Positions 1-6,939 of a DNA stretch of 17,663 nt are shown here, in pieces (within the stretch, counting starts at the first letter, position 1; every line of letters begins with the position of its first letter). The notes under the pieces were generated by a model. The model searched no databases. It was given only the letters and a program-made list of their open reading frames with translations, and had not been told where the DNA came from. This DNA is from Pseudomonas cremoris (GTDB lineage: Bacteria; Pseudomonadota; Gammaproteobacteria; Pseudomonadales; Pseudomonadaceae): contig NZ_JAAXCY010000025.1 of NCBI RefSeq assembly GCF_014230465.1, positions 1 through 17,663 of the forward strand, read 5' to 3'. Made by a program: the position numbers and the translations under genes.

Positions 1-274
1 TTGGTTCCGCTCTTACAGCGGCTCACTTTTGAAAAGCGCAAAAGTAAGCAAAACGCTCTTGCCCCAACACTCGGCACCTCGCCTAGGCTCGGTGTGCCCG
101 GAATTCGACAGGGATGTGGGGGGCCGCCGCCACGCGCCATCCATGGCGCGGGGCGGCTAAACCGGCATCCCTGCCGGTTTACCCCCCACATCCCTGCCGA
201 ATTCCGGCCAGCGTGTTTAACGGGGCGCCTAAGATCAACATCTAAAACACAGCGCGGCGGCCTTATAGCCGACC
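1..274 (+). repeat. Long structured repeat, copy 1
   Basis: The first ~99 bases match copy 3 (from 17435) at all but two positions, and match copy 2 (429-727) in reverse complement. Structure from 5' to 3': hairpin CCGCT/AGCGG (7-21); stem AGCG/CGCT around the loop CAAAAGTAAGCAAAA (35-57); stem CACC/GGTG around the loop TCGCCTAGGCTC (75-94); then a 26-bp arm pair (98-123 with 182-207, one mismatch). The arm pair encloses two more hairpins, one with GCGCCAT/ATGGCGC (about 133-148) and one with AAACCGGCA/TGCCGGTTT (159-180). The conserved tail ends with GGCCTTATAGCCGACC. The head is cut by the window start. No credible gene lies inside: the open frame across 1-354 is repeat sequence without a protein signature. 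Confidence 0.88.
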
Positions 275-300
275 GGGTCTCTGAGGTGCGCGCGCTTCCC

Positions 301-401
301 TGTAGGAGCCGGGCTTGCCCGCGATGGTGGTTAACGATAACGCAGGAGACCTGATTCAACGCGGCGCCCTCAAGATCTTCGCGAGCAAGCCCGCTCCCAC
401 A
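301..401. repeat. REPIN: two inverted REP sequences
   Basis: Two Pseudomonas-type REP palindromes lie in opposite orientation, TGTAGGAGCCGGGCTTGCCC at the left (301 onward) and the inverted form GCGAGCAAGCCCGCTCCCAC at the right (381-400), separated by about 45 bases. This is the REPIN arrangement, a non-autonomous unit thought to be spread by RAYT transposases. It sits exactly between the two tails of the inverted long repeats. No RAYT gene is in the window. Confidence 0.85.
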
Positions 402-428
402 TTTGGGCGGCGGTCGGCAGACAATATC

Positions 429-727
429 GGTCGGCTATAAGGCCGCCGCGCTTTGGCTTTTGATCTGAGTCGCCCCGTTAAACCACGCTGGCCGAACGCA
501 GGATTTGGAGCGTGGGTAACCCGGCAGGACGCCGGGTTAGCCGCACTGGGCCATGGATGGCCCATTGCGGCGGCCCACGCTCCAAAGCCGGAGTGAGGGC
601 ATGTCGAGCCTAGGCGAGACACCGAGTGGTGGGGCGAAGGCCTTTTGCTTACTTTTGGGCCTTTCCAAAAGTGAGCCGCTGTAAGAGCGGAACCATAAGC
701 CGCCGTTACCGCAGCAACGGATATGTA
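429..727 (-). repeat. Long structured repeat, copy 2 (inverted)
   Basis: This is the reverse complement of copy 1, with the same order of parts. The tail (GGTCGGCTATAAGGCCGCCG) is at 429-448 and the head near 694-727. Its stems have different bases from copies 1 and 3 but still pair: AAGGCC/GGCCTT at 637-642 and 658-663 around the same 15-base loop; TGTC/GACA at 602-605 and 618-621 around the same 12-base loop; and the arm TTTGGAGCGTGGG (504-516) with its perfect complement at 574-586. Inner hairpins TAACCCGGC/GCCGGGTTA (517-539) and GGGCCAT/ATGGCCC are present. The head ends about six bases before the stop of the secretin gene. With copy 1 and the REPIN it fills the gene-free stretch 1-732. 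Confidence 0.88.
676..690 (-). terminator. Possible terminator hairpin after the secretin gene
   Basis: CCGCT-GTAAG-AGCGG forms a 5-bp stem with a 5-base loop. Read on the minus strand it is followed by CTCACTTTT. It is the conserved head hairpin of repeat copy 2, and it lies about 43 bases downstream of the hxcQ stop. It could end transcription of the minus-strand secretion operon, but the T-run is short and the hairpin is present in every repeat copy. Confidence 0.3.
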
Positions 728-732
728 CCCGG

Positions 733-3033
733 TCACGGCTGCCCCCCAGAAACAGGCACCGCCCGAATCACCGCCCGAGGCCCCAACTGCCCAGGTATCG
801 CCTTTTCCACCGAAGGCAACTGCGGCGCCTGCACATCCGGCATCGCCCAACTATGCTCCGGCTGCAACCCACCCTGCGCCCGGCGCATAAACTCATAGCG
901 ATTCAACGTAATACTGCGCCCCGCCCCACTGTCGCGAATAATATAGGGCCGCAAAAACACCATCAGGTTGGTCTTGCTCACAGCGCGCTTCTCATTGCGA
1001 AACAACGCCCCCAACCCCGGAATATCCGACAACCACGGCACCGCATCATTGCTCTGGCTGTAGCCATCCTGCAGCAAACCGCCCAGCACCATGATCTGCC
1101 CGTCATCCAACAAAATACTGGTATCGATCGCCCGCTTGTTGGTCACCGTGCCCGCGTCCACCGACGCCCGCGTGTCCACGCTGCTGACCTCCTGGTAGAT
1201 ATCCAGCTTCACCGTGCCACCCTCGGAAATCTGTGGCCGCACATTCAATTTCAGCCCCACTTCCTCACGCTGCACAGTCTGGAACGGGTTGTTACTGGTG
1301 CCCCCACCGCCGGTCACATAGCTGCCGGTGACAAACGGAATGGTCTGCCCCACAAAAATACTCGCGGCCTCGTTGTCCAGCGTCAGCAAGTTCGGCGTGG
1401 ACAGCACGTTGGTGCCGCCTTTGCTCTTCAAGGCTCGGGCCAGTACTTGGAGGTCGAGCACCTTGCCAATGCCGGGGATGTCCACGGTGCCATTGACCAG
1501 GCCGATATTCAGGCCCTTGGGCAACACGTCGATGCTGGTCTTGCTGGTCGGCGTACCGTTCAACCCACTGCCCCCCAGATTGACGCCACCAAAACCACCC
1601 TTGCCACCCAAATTGCCCGCCTGCCATTGCACGCCGAACTCGGTGGCATCGTCCTCGCTCACTTCAACGATGAGGCTTTCGATCACCACCTGGGCGCGGC
1701 GTTGATCGAGCATGTCGATCACTTCCCGCAGGTTGCGGTACAGCGGGTCCGGCGCGGAGATCAGCAAGGTGTTGGTGGTGGCGTCGGCCTGGATAGTCAC
1801 GCCGCCCGCGCTGAAGGCGGTGTCCTGATCGTTGCTGGTGGTGCCGGAAGGCGTGGCGTTCTGGCTGTAGCCCGGCTGCACCCCACTGCCGGTAGGCGTG
1901 CCGCTGCTGTTCTGCGCATTGCTCGCGGTCTGTGTATTTTTGCTGGTACTGCCCATGGCGCTGAGCTTGCCACGGGCTTCGTCACTCACGCCGGAGTCGC
2001 TCTCGCCGGTGAGCAAGCCGCGCAACGACTGCGCAAGCTTGCCCGCCTGGGCGTTGCGCAGGTACACCACGTGCATATTGCTGGGGTTGCTCTGCGCATT
2101 GTCGAGTTTGTAGATCAGGTTGCGCGCCAGCTCCGTACGCTCGGGACTGCCAGAGCGGATGATGATCGAATTGGAGCGTGGGTCGCCGACCACGTTGATC
2201 TTTTGGGTCTGGTCCGCGCCCTGGGTCTCCAGCAACTCGGCGACCATGCCGGCGATGTCCACCGCGATGCCGTTCTGCACCTTCACCACGTCGGTGTCGA
2301 TGGCGCTGGGAGTGTCGATGCCATTGATGATCTGCGCCACGCGCGCCAGGTTTTCCGCGTAGTCGGTGATGACGATGGTGTTGTTGCCGGGGTAGGCATT
2401 GATCGGGTTGTTCGGCGACACAATGGGGCGCAGCACGGGGATGAGGTTCACCGCATTCTCGTATTGCAGGCGAAAGGTGCGGGTCTGCATGCCGCTGCTG
2501 CCGGCACTGTAGATCGGCCCGCCGAGCAATTTGGCATCCGCCTCCGGCACCACCTGGGCCACGCCCCCTACATCGACCACGCTGAAACCCTGCATGCGCA
2601 GCGCCGCCAGCAGCATGTCGTAGGCCTGATGTGCCGGCACCTGGCCTTCGCTGACCAGGGTCAGGTTGCCCTTCACCCGCGGGTCCACCAGAAATTGCTG
2701 GCCGGTGGCGCGCGACAATGCACGCACCACGGCCTGGATATCGGCATCGACGAAATTGAGTTGCACCGGCTGATCACCCAGCGGGTTGCGCGCCTTGACG
2801 ACTGCCGGCGCGTGGCCACGGGCGCTGTTGGTCACCTGATGCTGTACCGGGGGCCTGGGCGTAGGTTCGCGCTGGCGATCCAGCGCGGTGTCGCTGCGCC
2901 GGGTCTCGGCCAACGGCTGGCCGAGTTCACTGTCCACCAGCAACGGTTGGGTGGGCGGGCTGTTGCTGCACGCGCTCAGGGCCAGCACCAACAGCGGTGC
3001 GGCCAAACGAAAAGGCGGGACTGACCACTTCAT
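733..3033 (-). CDS. hxcQ: Type II secretion outer-membrane secretin, lipoprotein HxcQ/GspD type
   Basis: This 766-aa protein forms the multimeric outer-membrane channel of a type II secretion system. A lipoprotein signal peptide ends in the lipobox LSAC with Cys22, as in P. aeruginosa HxcQ, a secretin that reaches the outer membrane through its own lipid anchor. Domains in order: N0 (about 88-165), N1 (183-245), N2 (250-312), N3 (320-440) and the secretin core (about 445-702). The core contains VPWLSDIPGLGALF and ends with TNLMVFLRPYIIRD. A Ser/Thr/Asn/Gly-rich insertion (about 355-408) interrupts N3. The ATG overlaps the hxcZ stop as ATGA, so the two are probably translationally coupled. The last gene of the minus-strand operon in this window, it ends next to a long repeat. 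It is GspD-type beyond doubt; the Hxc assignment rests on the lipobox and gene order. Confidence 0.93.
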   Translation of the reverse strand: MKWSVPPFRLAAPLLVLALSACSNSPPTQPLLVDSELGQPLAETRRSDTALDRQREPTPRPPVQHQVTNSARGHAPAVVKARNPLGDQPVQLNFVDADIQAVVRALSRATGQQFLVDPRVKGNLTLVSEGQVPAHQAYDMLLAALRMQGFSVVDVGGVAQVVPEADAKLLGGPIYSAGSSGMQTRTFRLQYENAVNLIPVLRPIVSPNNPINAYPGNNTIVITDYAENLARVAQIINGIDTPSAIDTDVVKVQNGIAVDIAGMVAELLETQGADQTQKINVVGDPRSNSIIIRSGSPERTELARNLIYKLDNAQSNPSNMHVVYLRNAQAGKLAQSLRGLLTGESDSGVSDEARGKLSAMGSTSKNTQTASNAQNSSGTPTGSGVQPGYSQNATPSGTTSNDQDTAFSAGGVTIQADATTNTLLISAPDPLYRNLREVIDMLDQRRAQVVIESLIVEVSEDDATEFGVQWQAGNLGGKGGFGGVNLGGSGLNGTPTSKTSIDVLPKGLNIGLVNGTVDIPGIGKVLDLQVLARALKSKGGTNVLSTPNLLTLDNEAASIFVGQTIPFVTGSYVTGGGGTSNNPFQTVQREEVGLKLNVRPQISEGGTVKLDIYQEVSSVDTRASVDAGTVTNKRAIDTSILLDDGQIMVLGGLLQDGYSQSNDAVPWLSDIPGLGALFRNEKRAVSKTNLMVFLRPYIIRDSGAGRSITLNRYEFMRRAQGGLQPEHSWAMPDVQAPQLPSVEKAIPGQLGPRAVIRAVPVSGGQP

Positions 3034-3542
3034 GAAGCTTCCTTAGCGCCAAGCGCCTGATCCATGCGAACGGTCCCGGACACAGTGCCGGCCGAGTTGT
3101 CGACAGCCTCCGGTGCGCGCTGCAAACGCGCCTCGGACACCTCCAGGGAAAACACACGAGCGTTGCCCAGTAACCAGTCCACCACGGCATCTGCCGGGGC
3201 GTTGTCGAAGCTCAAGCGCCAACTGCCAGAAGCCTCTGCCTGCAGTTGATAACGACCTTGCAGACCGGCGCTGTCCAGGGCCTGGCGCAGTGCGGTTTCA
3301 TCGGCAGGTTTCGGCGCCGCCACCCCCTGCAACAGAACTTGCAAGGCTTCGGCCTGGGCGCGCAGCTTGGGGGTTTCAGCTTGCCAGTAGTCGATTTTTT
3401 TCAACGCGGGCTGGACCAGAGTCAGCCAGGTCAACAGGCCGGCGAGCACAACACCTGCGCCGCCCAGCATGCGTTTTTCACGCAAGGCCAGGCCGCGCCA
3501 GAACACCTGGGACTGGCTACGCAAACGCTGCACTTTATTCAT
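3030..3542 (-). CDS. hxcZ: Type II secretion platform protein GspM-like (HxcZ)
   Basis: A small bitopic inner-membrane protein of 170 aa: a basic N-terminal tail (about 1-24), one membrane segment (about 25-45, GGAGVVLAGLLTWLTLV) and a periplasmic part starting with a helical stretch rich in Gln, Ala and Leu (about 50-75). GspM proteins diverge strongly in sequence. The call rests on this topology and on position between the GspL-like and GspD genes, the canonical L-M-D order of hxc clusters. GspM pairs with GspL in the assembly platform. Its start overlaps the hxcY stop by eight bases, and its stop overlaps the hxcQ start by four. Confidence 0.82.
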   Translation of the reverse strand: MNKVQRLRSQSQVFWRGLALREKRMLGGAGVVLAGLLTWLTLVQPALKKIDYWQAETPKLRAQAEALQVLLQGVAAPKPADETALRQALDSAGLQGRYQLQAEASGSWRLSFDNAPADAVVDWLLGNARVFSLEVSEARLQRAPEAVDNSAGTVSGTVRMDQALGAKEAS

Positions 3543-4569
3543 CGACGGCCTCCGGTTTTACCGGCCCGATGCTCCAGCCATGGTCCTCTCGGGTGGCGGC
3601 GAAACCGGCCTGGGTCAACGCGGCTTGCCAGTCGCCCTCGACGGTTGGGTTGCGGCTGTCGGCGAGTAATTCAAGGTGCAGGCGTCCCTGCTCGAACGTC
3701 AGGCTGTCGACGCTGGCGACCATGAACGGAAGGTTGCTGCCCGCCAGTTGCAACAAGTGGGTGAAGCCCTGGCCGCCGCCTGTCTGGCGTGCGGCCAATT
3801 GTTGACGGGCCTGTTGCAAGGGATTGAGCACCACCGGCAATTCGGGAAACGCCTGACGCACTTGCTGGCTCATCAACGCTTTGAGCCGCTGGCCCTCATC
3901 CACCTGGCGCGCGGCGTACAGGTTGAGGCCAAGGGTCCAGATGGCGGTGGCCAATGCGACACAGCCCAGCGCCCTGCCCCAGCCGCCACTGGCGGGTTGG
4001 CTGAGACGGCCATGCAGGCCCCAGGCGGGTGTCGGGCCACTCCAACGCATGGCCGCGTCTACCAACGGCATATCCAATGCCTGCTGCCCCAATGGATGCA
4101 CCGCGCCTTGTTGCAGGCTGTCGCGCGTCAACAGGTAACCCTCGTCCAACGCCGCCGCACCCACCGGCAAGGCATAGGGCGCCGGGTACAGCCCGCGCAG
4201 TTTGAGTTGCAATTGGGCCAACTGCTCCAGCCCAGCCTTGGGCACCCAGGCCACTTGCACACGGCCATCGCTCTCACGTGGGCCATGCGCCACGTGCATC
4301 TGCTCCACGGGGCCGAGGATCAGCGCCTGCGCGGCACACGCCACGGCCGCCGCAGTTTTTGCGGCAGGCAACGGTGGCAGCTCCAGGCAGGTCAGCAGGC
4401 TGTCACGCGGGTGCAGGAAACACTCCATCGCGGCGCGAGCCTTGCCCAACTGCGCCAGGCTTTCGCAGCCTTCGTTCACCACCACGCCACGCTCCAGCCA
4501 GGCAAATCTGACCTGGCTCTGGGCGGTCAATTGATCCAGCGGCGGCAAGCCGATGCGCAAGCGTTTCAT
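3535..4569 (-). CDS. hxcY: Type II secretion platform protein GspL-like (HxcY)
   Basis: This 344-aa protein has the GspL layout: an N-terminal cytoplasmic actin-like region (about 1-195), a single membrane segment near 199-218 (ALGCVALATAIWTLGLNLYA) and a periplasmic ferredoxin-like region. GspL binds the GspE ATPase on the cytoplasmic side and GspM across the membrane. Its expected partner ATPase is not encoded in the window. The ATG overlaps the stop of hxcX (ATGA), and the 3' end overlaps hxcZ, consistent with one co-translated operon. The sequence is divergent, so gene order contributes much to the assignment. Confidence 0.84.
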   Translation of the reverse strand: MKRLRIGLPPLDQLTAQSQVRFAWLERGVVVNEGCESLAQLGKARAAMECFLHPRDSLLTCLELPPLPAAKTAAAVACAAQALILGPVEQMHVAHGPRESDGRVQVAWVPKAGLEQLAQLQLKLRGLYPAPYALPVGAAALDEGYLLTRDSLQQGAVHPLGQQALDMPLVDAAMRWSGPTPAWGLHGRLSQPASGGWGRALGCVALATAIWTLGLNLYAARQVDEGQRLKALMSQQVRQAFPELPVVLNPLQQARQQLAARQTGGGQGFTHLLQLAGSNLPFMVASVDSLTFEQGRLHLELLADSRNPTVEGDWQAALTQAGFAATREDHGWSIGPVKPEAVDE

Positions 4570-5441
4570 ACGCCCACCCGCGACCAGATCACCTGCGGCT
4601 GACGGTCTTCAGGGCGGTGCAACAACGCATCCATGGTCACCCGCCGCTGCTCCCGCCGCGCCTGGCCCTGTACGCGAAACCACTCGCTGGTAATGCCGAC
4701 CTGCACCGAGTCCACCGCCACCTGTGGCAAGTGCAGCCGGTTGACGAAGTCGCCACGGTTGATAAACCACTGCCCGTTGTTTCGCTCGGCCACCAGCCCT
4801 TGGGCCTGGGACAGGCTGAGTTGGGGCACCACTGCACTGAGCACTTCGGCGCTGGCGGTGTTGCCGTTGACCCAGGTATTGGCGGGCAACACGCTGATGT
4901 ACGCGTGCATGCGCTGCAGCAACAGCGGGTCGAGACCTTCAAGGCCCGCGAGGTCGTCCAGGCTGCGCAACATCGGGTATTTGGCGGGCGCGATATAAGA
5001 GGCGATCACGCGCTGGCTGATCCGCCGACTGACCGCCGGATCAACGCCCATCGTGCGACACAGCCGTTCAAAACTCTGCAGTTGCTCGGCATCCGCTTGA
5101 TCCCGATCACGATTGACCAGGTTGCGCAGATTGAACTTGCCCTGCTCGTCCTCGATGCGGCTCTCAACCCCACCGCCTTGGGCACGCGCCCAGGGCTGAT
5201 CGAGGCGAGTCAGCACGTCCTTCTGGCGTGCCTCCCACAACATCTGCCGGCTGCGCTCAAGCCCTGCCTGCAACAGCCATTGGCCCTGGACACGCAGTTG
5301 CTCGGCCTCCAGGCTGCGGGTGAACACGGTCTGGCGCGTGAGCATGCTGCCAGCCAGCACCGCCACCACCGCCGCAATCAGCAACGCGCTGATAATCGCC
5401 ATGCCGCGTTGCTTCGCCGCTGTGGGCGAATGCCGTTTCAT
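4566..5441 (-). CDS. hxcX: Type II secretion minor pseudopilin GspK (HxcX)
   Basis: A 291-aa protein with a prepilin-like leader, KQRG followed by MAIISALLIAAVVAVLAG. Cleavage by prepilin peptidase after Gly13 would leave the hydrophobic helix. The usual Glu at +5 is absent, a known mark of GspK, which caps the pseudopilus tip with GspI and GspJ. The large periplasmic domain contains a helix-hairpin-helix-like region (PMLRSLDDLAGLEGLDPLLL) typical of GspK. No prepilin peptidase gene is nearby; PilD of the type IV pilus normally serves. It lies eight bases downstream of hxcT, and its stop overlaps the hxcY start. Confidence 0.93.
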   Translation of the reverse strand: MKRHSPTAAKQRGMAIISALLIAAVVAVLAGSMLTRQTVFTRSLEAEQLRVQGQWLLQAGLERSRQMLWEARQKDVLTRLDQPWARAQGGGVESRIEDEQGKFNLRNLVNRDRDQADAEQLQSFERLCRTMGVDPAVSRRISQRVIASYIAPAKYPMLRSLDDLAGLEGLDPLLLQRMHAYISVLPANTWVNGNTASAEVLSAVVPQLSLSQAQGLVAERNNGQWFINRGDFVNRLHLPQVAVDSVQVGITSEWFRVQGQARREQRRVTMDALLHRPEDRQPQVIWSRVGV

Positions 5442-5449
5442 GACGTGCC

Positions 5450-5899
5450 TTACAACTGCCAGGAGCCGATATCGGCGTTGACGCCATCGCCATCCGGTTG
5501 GCCATCGGCGCCCAGGGAGAACACATCCACTTCACCGTTGGCACCCGGATTCAGGTAGTGATAAGGGTTGCCCCAAGGGTCGTTGGGCAAGCGATCCAGA
5601 TAGGCGCGCCAGTTGCTGTTCTTCGCATCTGCCGGGCGCTCCACCAGCACTTTCAGGCCCTGGTTCATGCTCGGATAAGTGCCGTGGTCAAGGCGGTAGA
5701 GTTTCAGCGCCTGCATCAAGCCGCCGATGTCCTGCTTGGCCGCCGTGGCCCGTGCCTGGTCCGGTCGGTCGAGGACCTTGGGCACCACCATGGCGGCCAG
5801 GATCCCGAGGATGACCACCACCACCATGATCTCGATCAGCGTGAACCCACGCTGGCGACGAGGGCCTGGCAATGGGGACGTTAGGCGCGCGATATCCAT
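5450..5899 (-). CDS. hxcT: Type II secretion major pseudopilin GspG (HxcT)
   Basis: A 149-aa precursor of the major pseudopilus subunit. An 18-residue leader ends RRQRG, followed by FTLIEIMVVVVILGILAAMVVP with Glu at +5, the type IV pilin/pseudopilin signature. The C-terminal part (WGNPYHYLNPG through SLGADGQPDGDG) is the usual GspG region that binds calcium. The frame stays open upstream to 6001, but 5899 is the better start: AAGGA lies eight bases before the ATG and the leader has normal length. It is first in the minus-strand run T-X-Y-Z-Q and is divergent from hxcV across 148 bases, which should contain promoters for both. Confidence 0.94.
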   Translation of the reverse strand: MDIARLTSPLPGPRRQRGFTLIEIMVVVVILGILAAMVVPKVLDRPDQARATAAKQDIGGLMQALKLYRLDHGTYPSMNQGLKVLVERPADAKNSNWRAYLDRLPNDPWGNPYHYLNPGANGEVDVFSLGADGQPDGDGVNADIGSWQL

Positions 5900-6047
5900 C
5901 TCGACATTCCTTGGCTTGAGTGCAATTCGTGGCGCAGTGTTGCAAGAACACATGTCAGTCGTATTGAAAATCCTCGGGAGTTTCGGTCGCCAATCGGTCA
6001 ACTCCCGGCGCTAGTCTGCGGGCCTGTTTCCCGGCTTTGAGAGCGCC

Positions 6048-6413
6048 ATGTACGGCCGTCGCAACGCACAAGGTTTCACCCTGATCGAGGTGCTGGTGGC
6101 GCTGGCAATCATCGCTGTGGCCATGGCTGCCGCCGTACGCGTGGCCGGGTTAATGACCCAGAGCAATGGGCTGCTGCGCGACAAATCCATCGCGCTGCTG
6201 GCAGCACAAAGCCGCCTGGCGGAACTGCGCCTGGAAGGCCGCCTGCGCAGCGGCAAGAAGACGTTCGACTGCGATCAGGGCCGCCTGAAACTGCGCTGTG
6301 AGCAAACCATCAATGCCGAAGGCCGCGTGTTTCAGGTCAGCGTGCAAGTGTTGGACGCCAGCCGCGAAGCCCCGCCGCTGGCGCGCCTGGACACCCAGGT
6401 CATGGCCGAGTGA
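6048..6413 (+). CDS. hxcV: Type II secretion minor pseudopilin GspI (HxcV)
   Basis: A 121-aa precursor with the short leader MYGRRNAQG, followed by FTLIEVLVALAIIAVAMAA; Glu is at +5. Length and C-terminal region fit GspI, which nucleates the pseudopilus tip complex with GspJ and GspK. It is the only plus-strand gene between hxcT and hxcP, divergent from hxcT. Its 3' end overlaps that of hxcP tail to tail by 14 bases, so the two transcripts would be complementary there. The ribosome site is weak (GAGAG upstream). Confidence 0.92.
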   Translation: MYGRRNAQGFTLIEVLVALAIIAVAMAAAVRVAGLMTQSNGLLRDKSIALLAAQSRLAELRLEGRLRSGKKTFDCDQGRLKLRCEQTINAEGRVFQVSVQVLDASREAPPLARLDTQVMAE

Positions 6414-6831
6414 GCGTCGGCAACGCAGGGCCATCGGGCAATTTGTCGAGGTTGACGCGGACCTTTTCGCCAGCGCGCTCGATTTCTACACCGTCGCCTT
6501 CGATGGCCGTCAATCGCACACCGGGGCTGAGACGTTCGCCCAATAAAAAACTGCGCGGCGGGCCACCGTTGAGGCTAAGGATGGCCACCGCGCCACGGGC
6601 CCCGGCCAGCACCCCCGTGACTTTTACCTGCGGGGTTGTCGCCACTGTGGAAAACCACTGCAACGCCGGGTTATCGCTGCGCGCCGCCAACTCCTGGGGC
6701 GTGGCTTGGGGTGTATTGGATTCAGCGGAGGTGAGCAACAGCGGCGTCCACACCACAACACCGGCCAATGCCGCCAACAACGCCAGCGCCTGCACGCCAT
6801 GGGCGGGTGAAACACGAAGGGCGAATGCCAT
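6400..6831 (-). CDS. hxcP: Short GspC-like type II secretion protein (HxcP)
   Basis: A 143-aa bitopic inner-membrane protein: one membrane segment (about 13-34, ALALLAALAGVVVWTPLLLT) and a periplasmic homology region (about 58-135, with VKVTGVLAGARGAVAILSLNGG and FLLGERLSPGVRLTAIEGDGVEI). GspC links the inner-membrane platform to the secretin. This one is about half the usual GspC length and stops after the homology region, so it lacks the PDZ or coiled-coil domain often involved in specificity. The ATG follows AGGAGG by eight bases. It is divergent from hxcU and convergent with hxcV. Its place between the H and I genes matches hxcP. Confidence 0.87.
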   Translation of the reverse strand: MAFALRVSPAHGVQALALLAALAGVVVWTPLLLTSAESNTPQATPQELAARSDNPALQWFSTVATTPQVKVTGVLAGARGAVAILSLNGGPPRSFLLGERLSPGVRLTAIEGDGVEIERAGEKVRVNLDKLPDGPALPTLTRP

Positions 6832-6882
6832 GGGGAGGACCTCCTGTTTGTCCGTGGCACCAGCCTACAGGCCAATTCGCAC

Positions 6883-6907
6883 GTTTTTATTTCAGCTGTT
6901 TTTATTT
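6883..6907. promoter_or_regulatory. 10-bp direct repeat in the hxcP/hxcU divergent promoter region
   Basis: GTTTTTATTT occurs twice, at 6883-6892 and 6898-6907, with CAGCT between them (period 15). It sits in the 108-base intergenic gap between the divergent hxcP and hxcU genes and is AT-rich in otherwise GC-rich DNA. It may be a tandem regulator site or promoter spacer. No binding protein can be named from sequence alone. Confidence 0.4.
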
Positions 6908-6939
6908 GAAGCATTCTCCAGCTCCCCAGGGACCGACCG

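Noticed and set aside
1..850. Open frames across the repeat block (1-354 plus, 356-850 minus)
   Set aside because: They consist of palindromic repeat sequence, and the second runs into the secretin end. Their translations are low-information Arg/Gly/Ala/Pro-rich products of repeats.
853..3024. A 723-codon open frame antisense to the secretin gene
   Set aside because: It mirrors hxcQ codon structure in GC-rich DNA, has no recognisable domain, no plausible ribosome site, and runs opposite a confident gene. The same holds for the long antisense frames at 11722-12894, 13044-14141, 14972-15853 and 16398-17414.
5900..6047. A VreI-type ECF promoter between hxcT and hxcV
   Set aside because: The gap must contain promoters, but no pair of -35 and -10 elements could be chosen above chance by eye, and I do not know the VreI consensus well enough.
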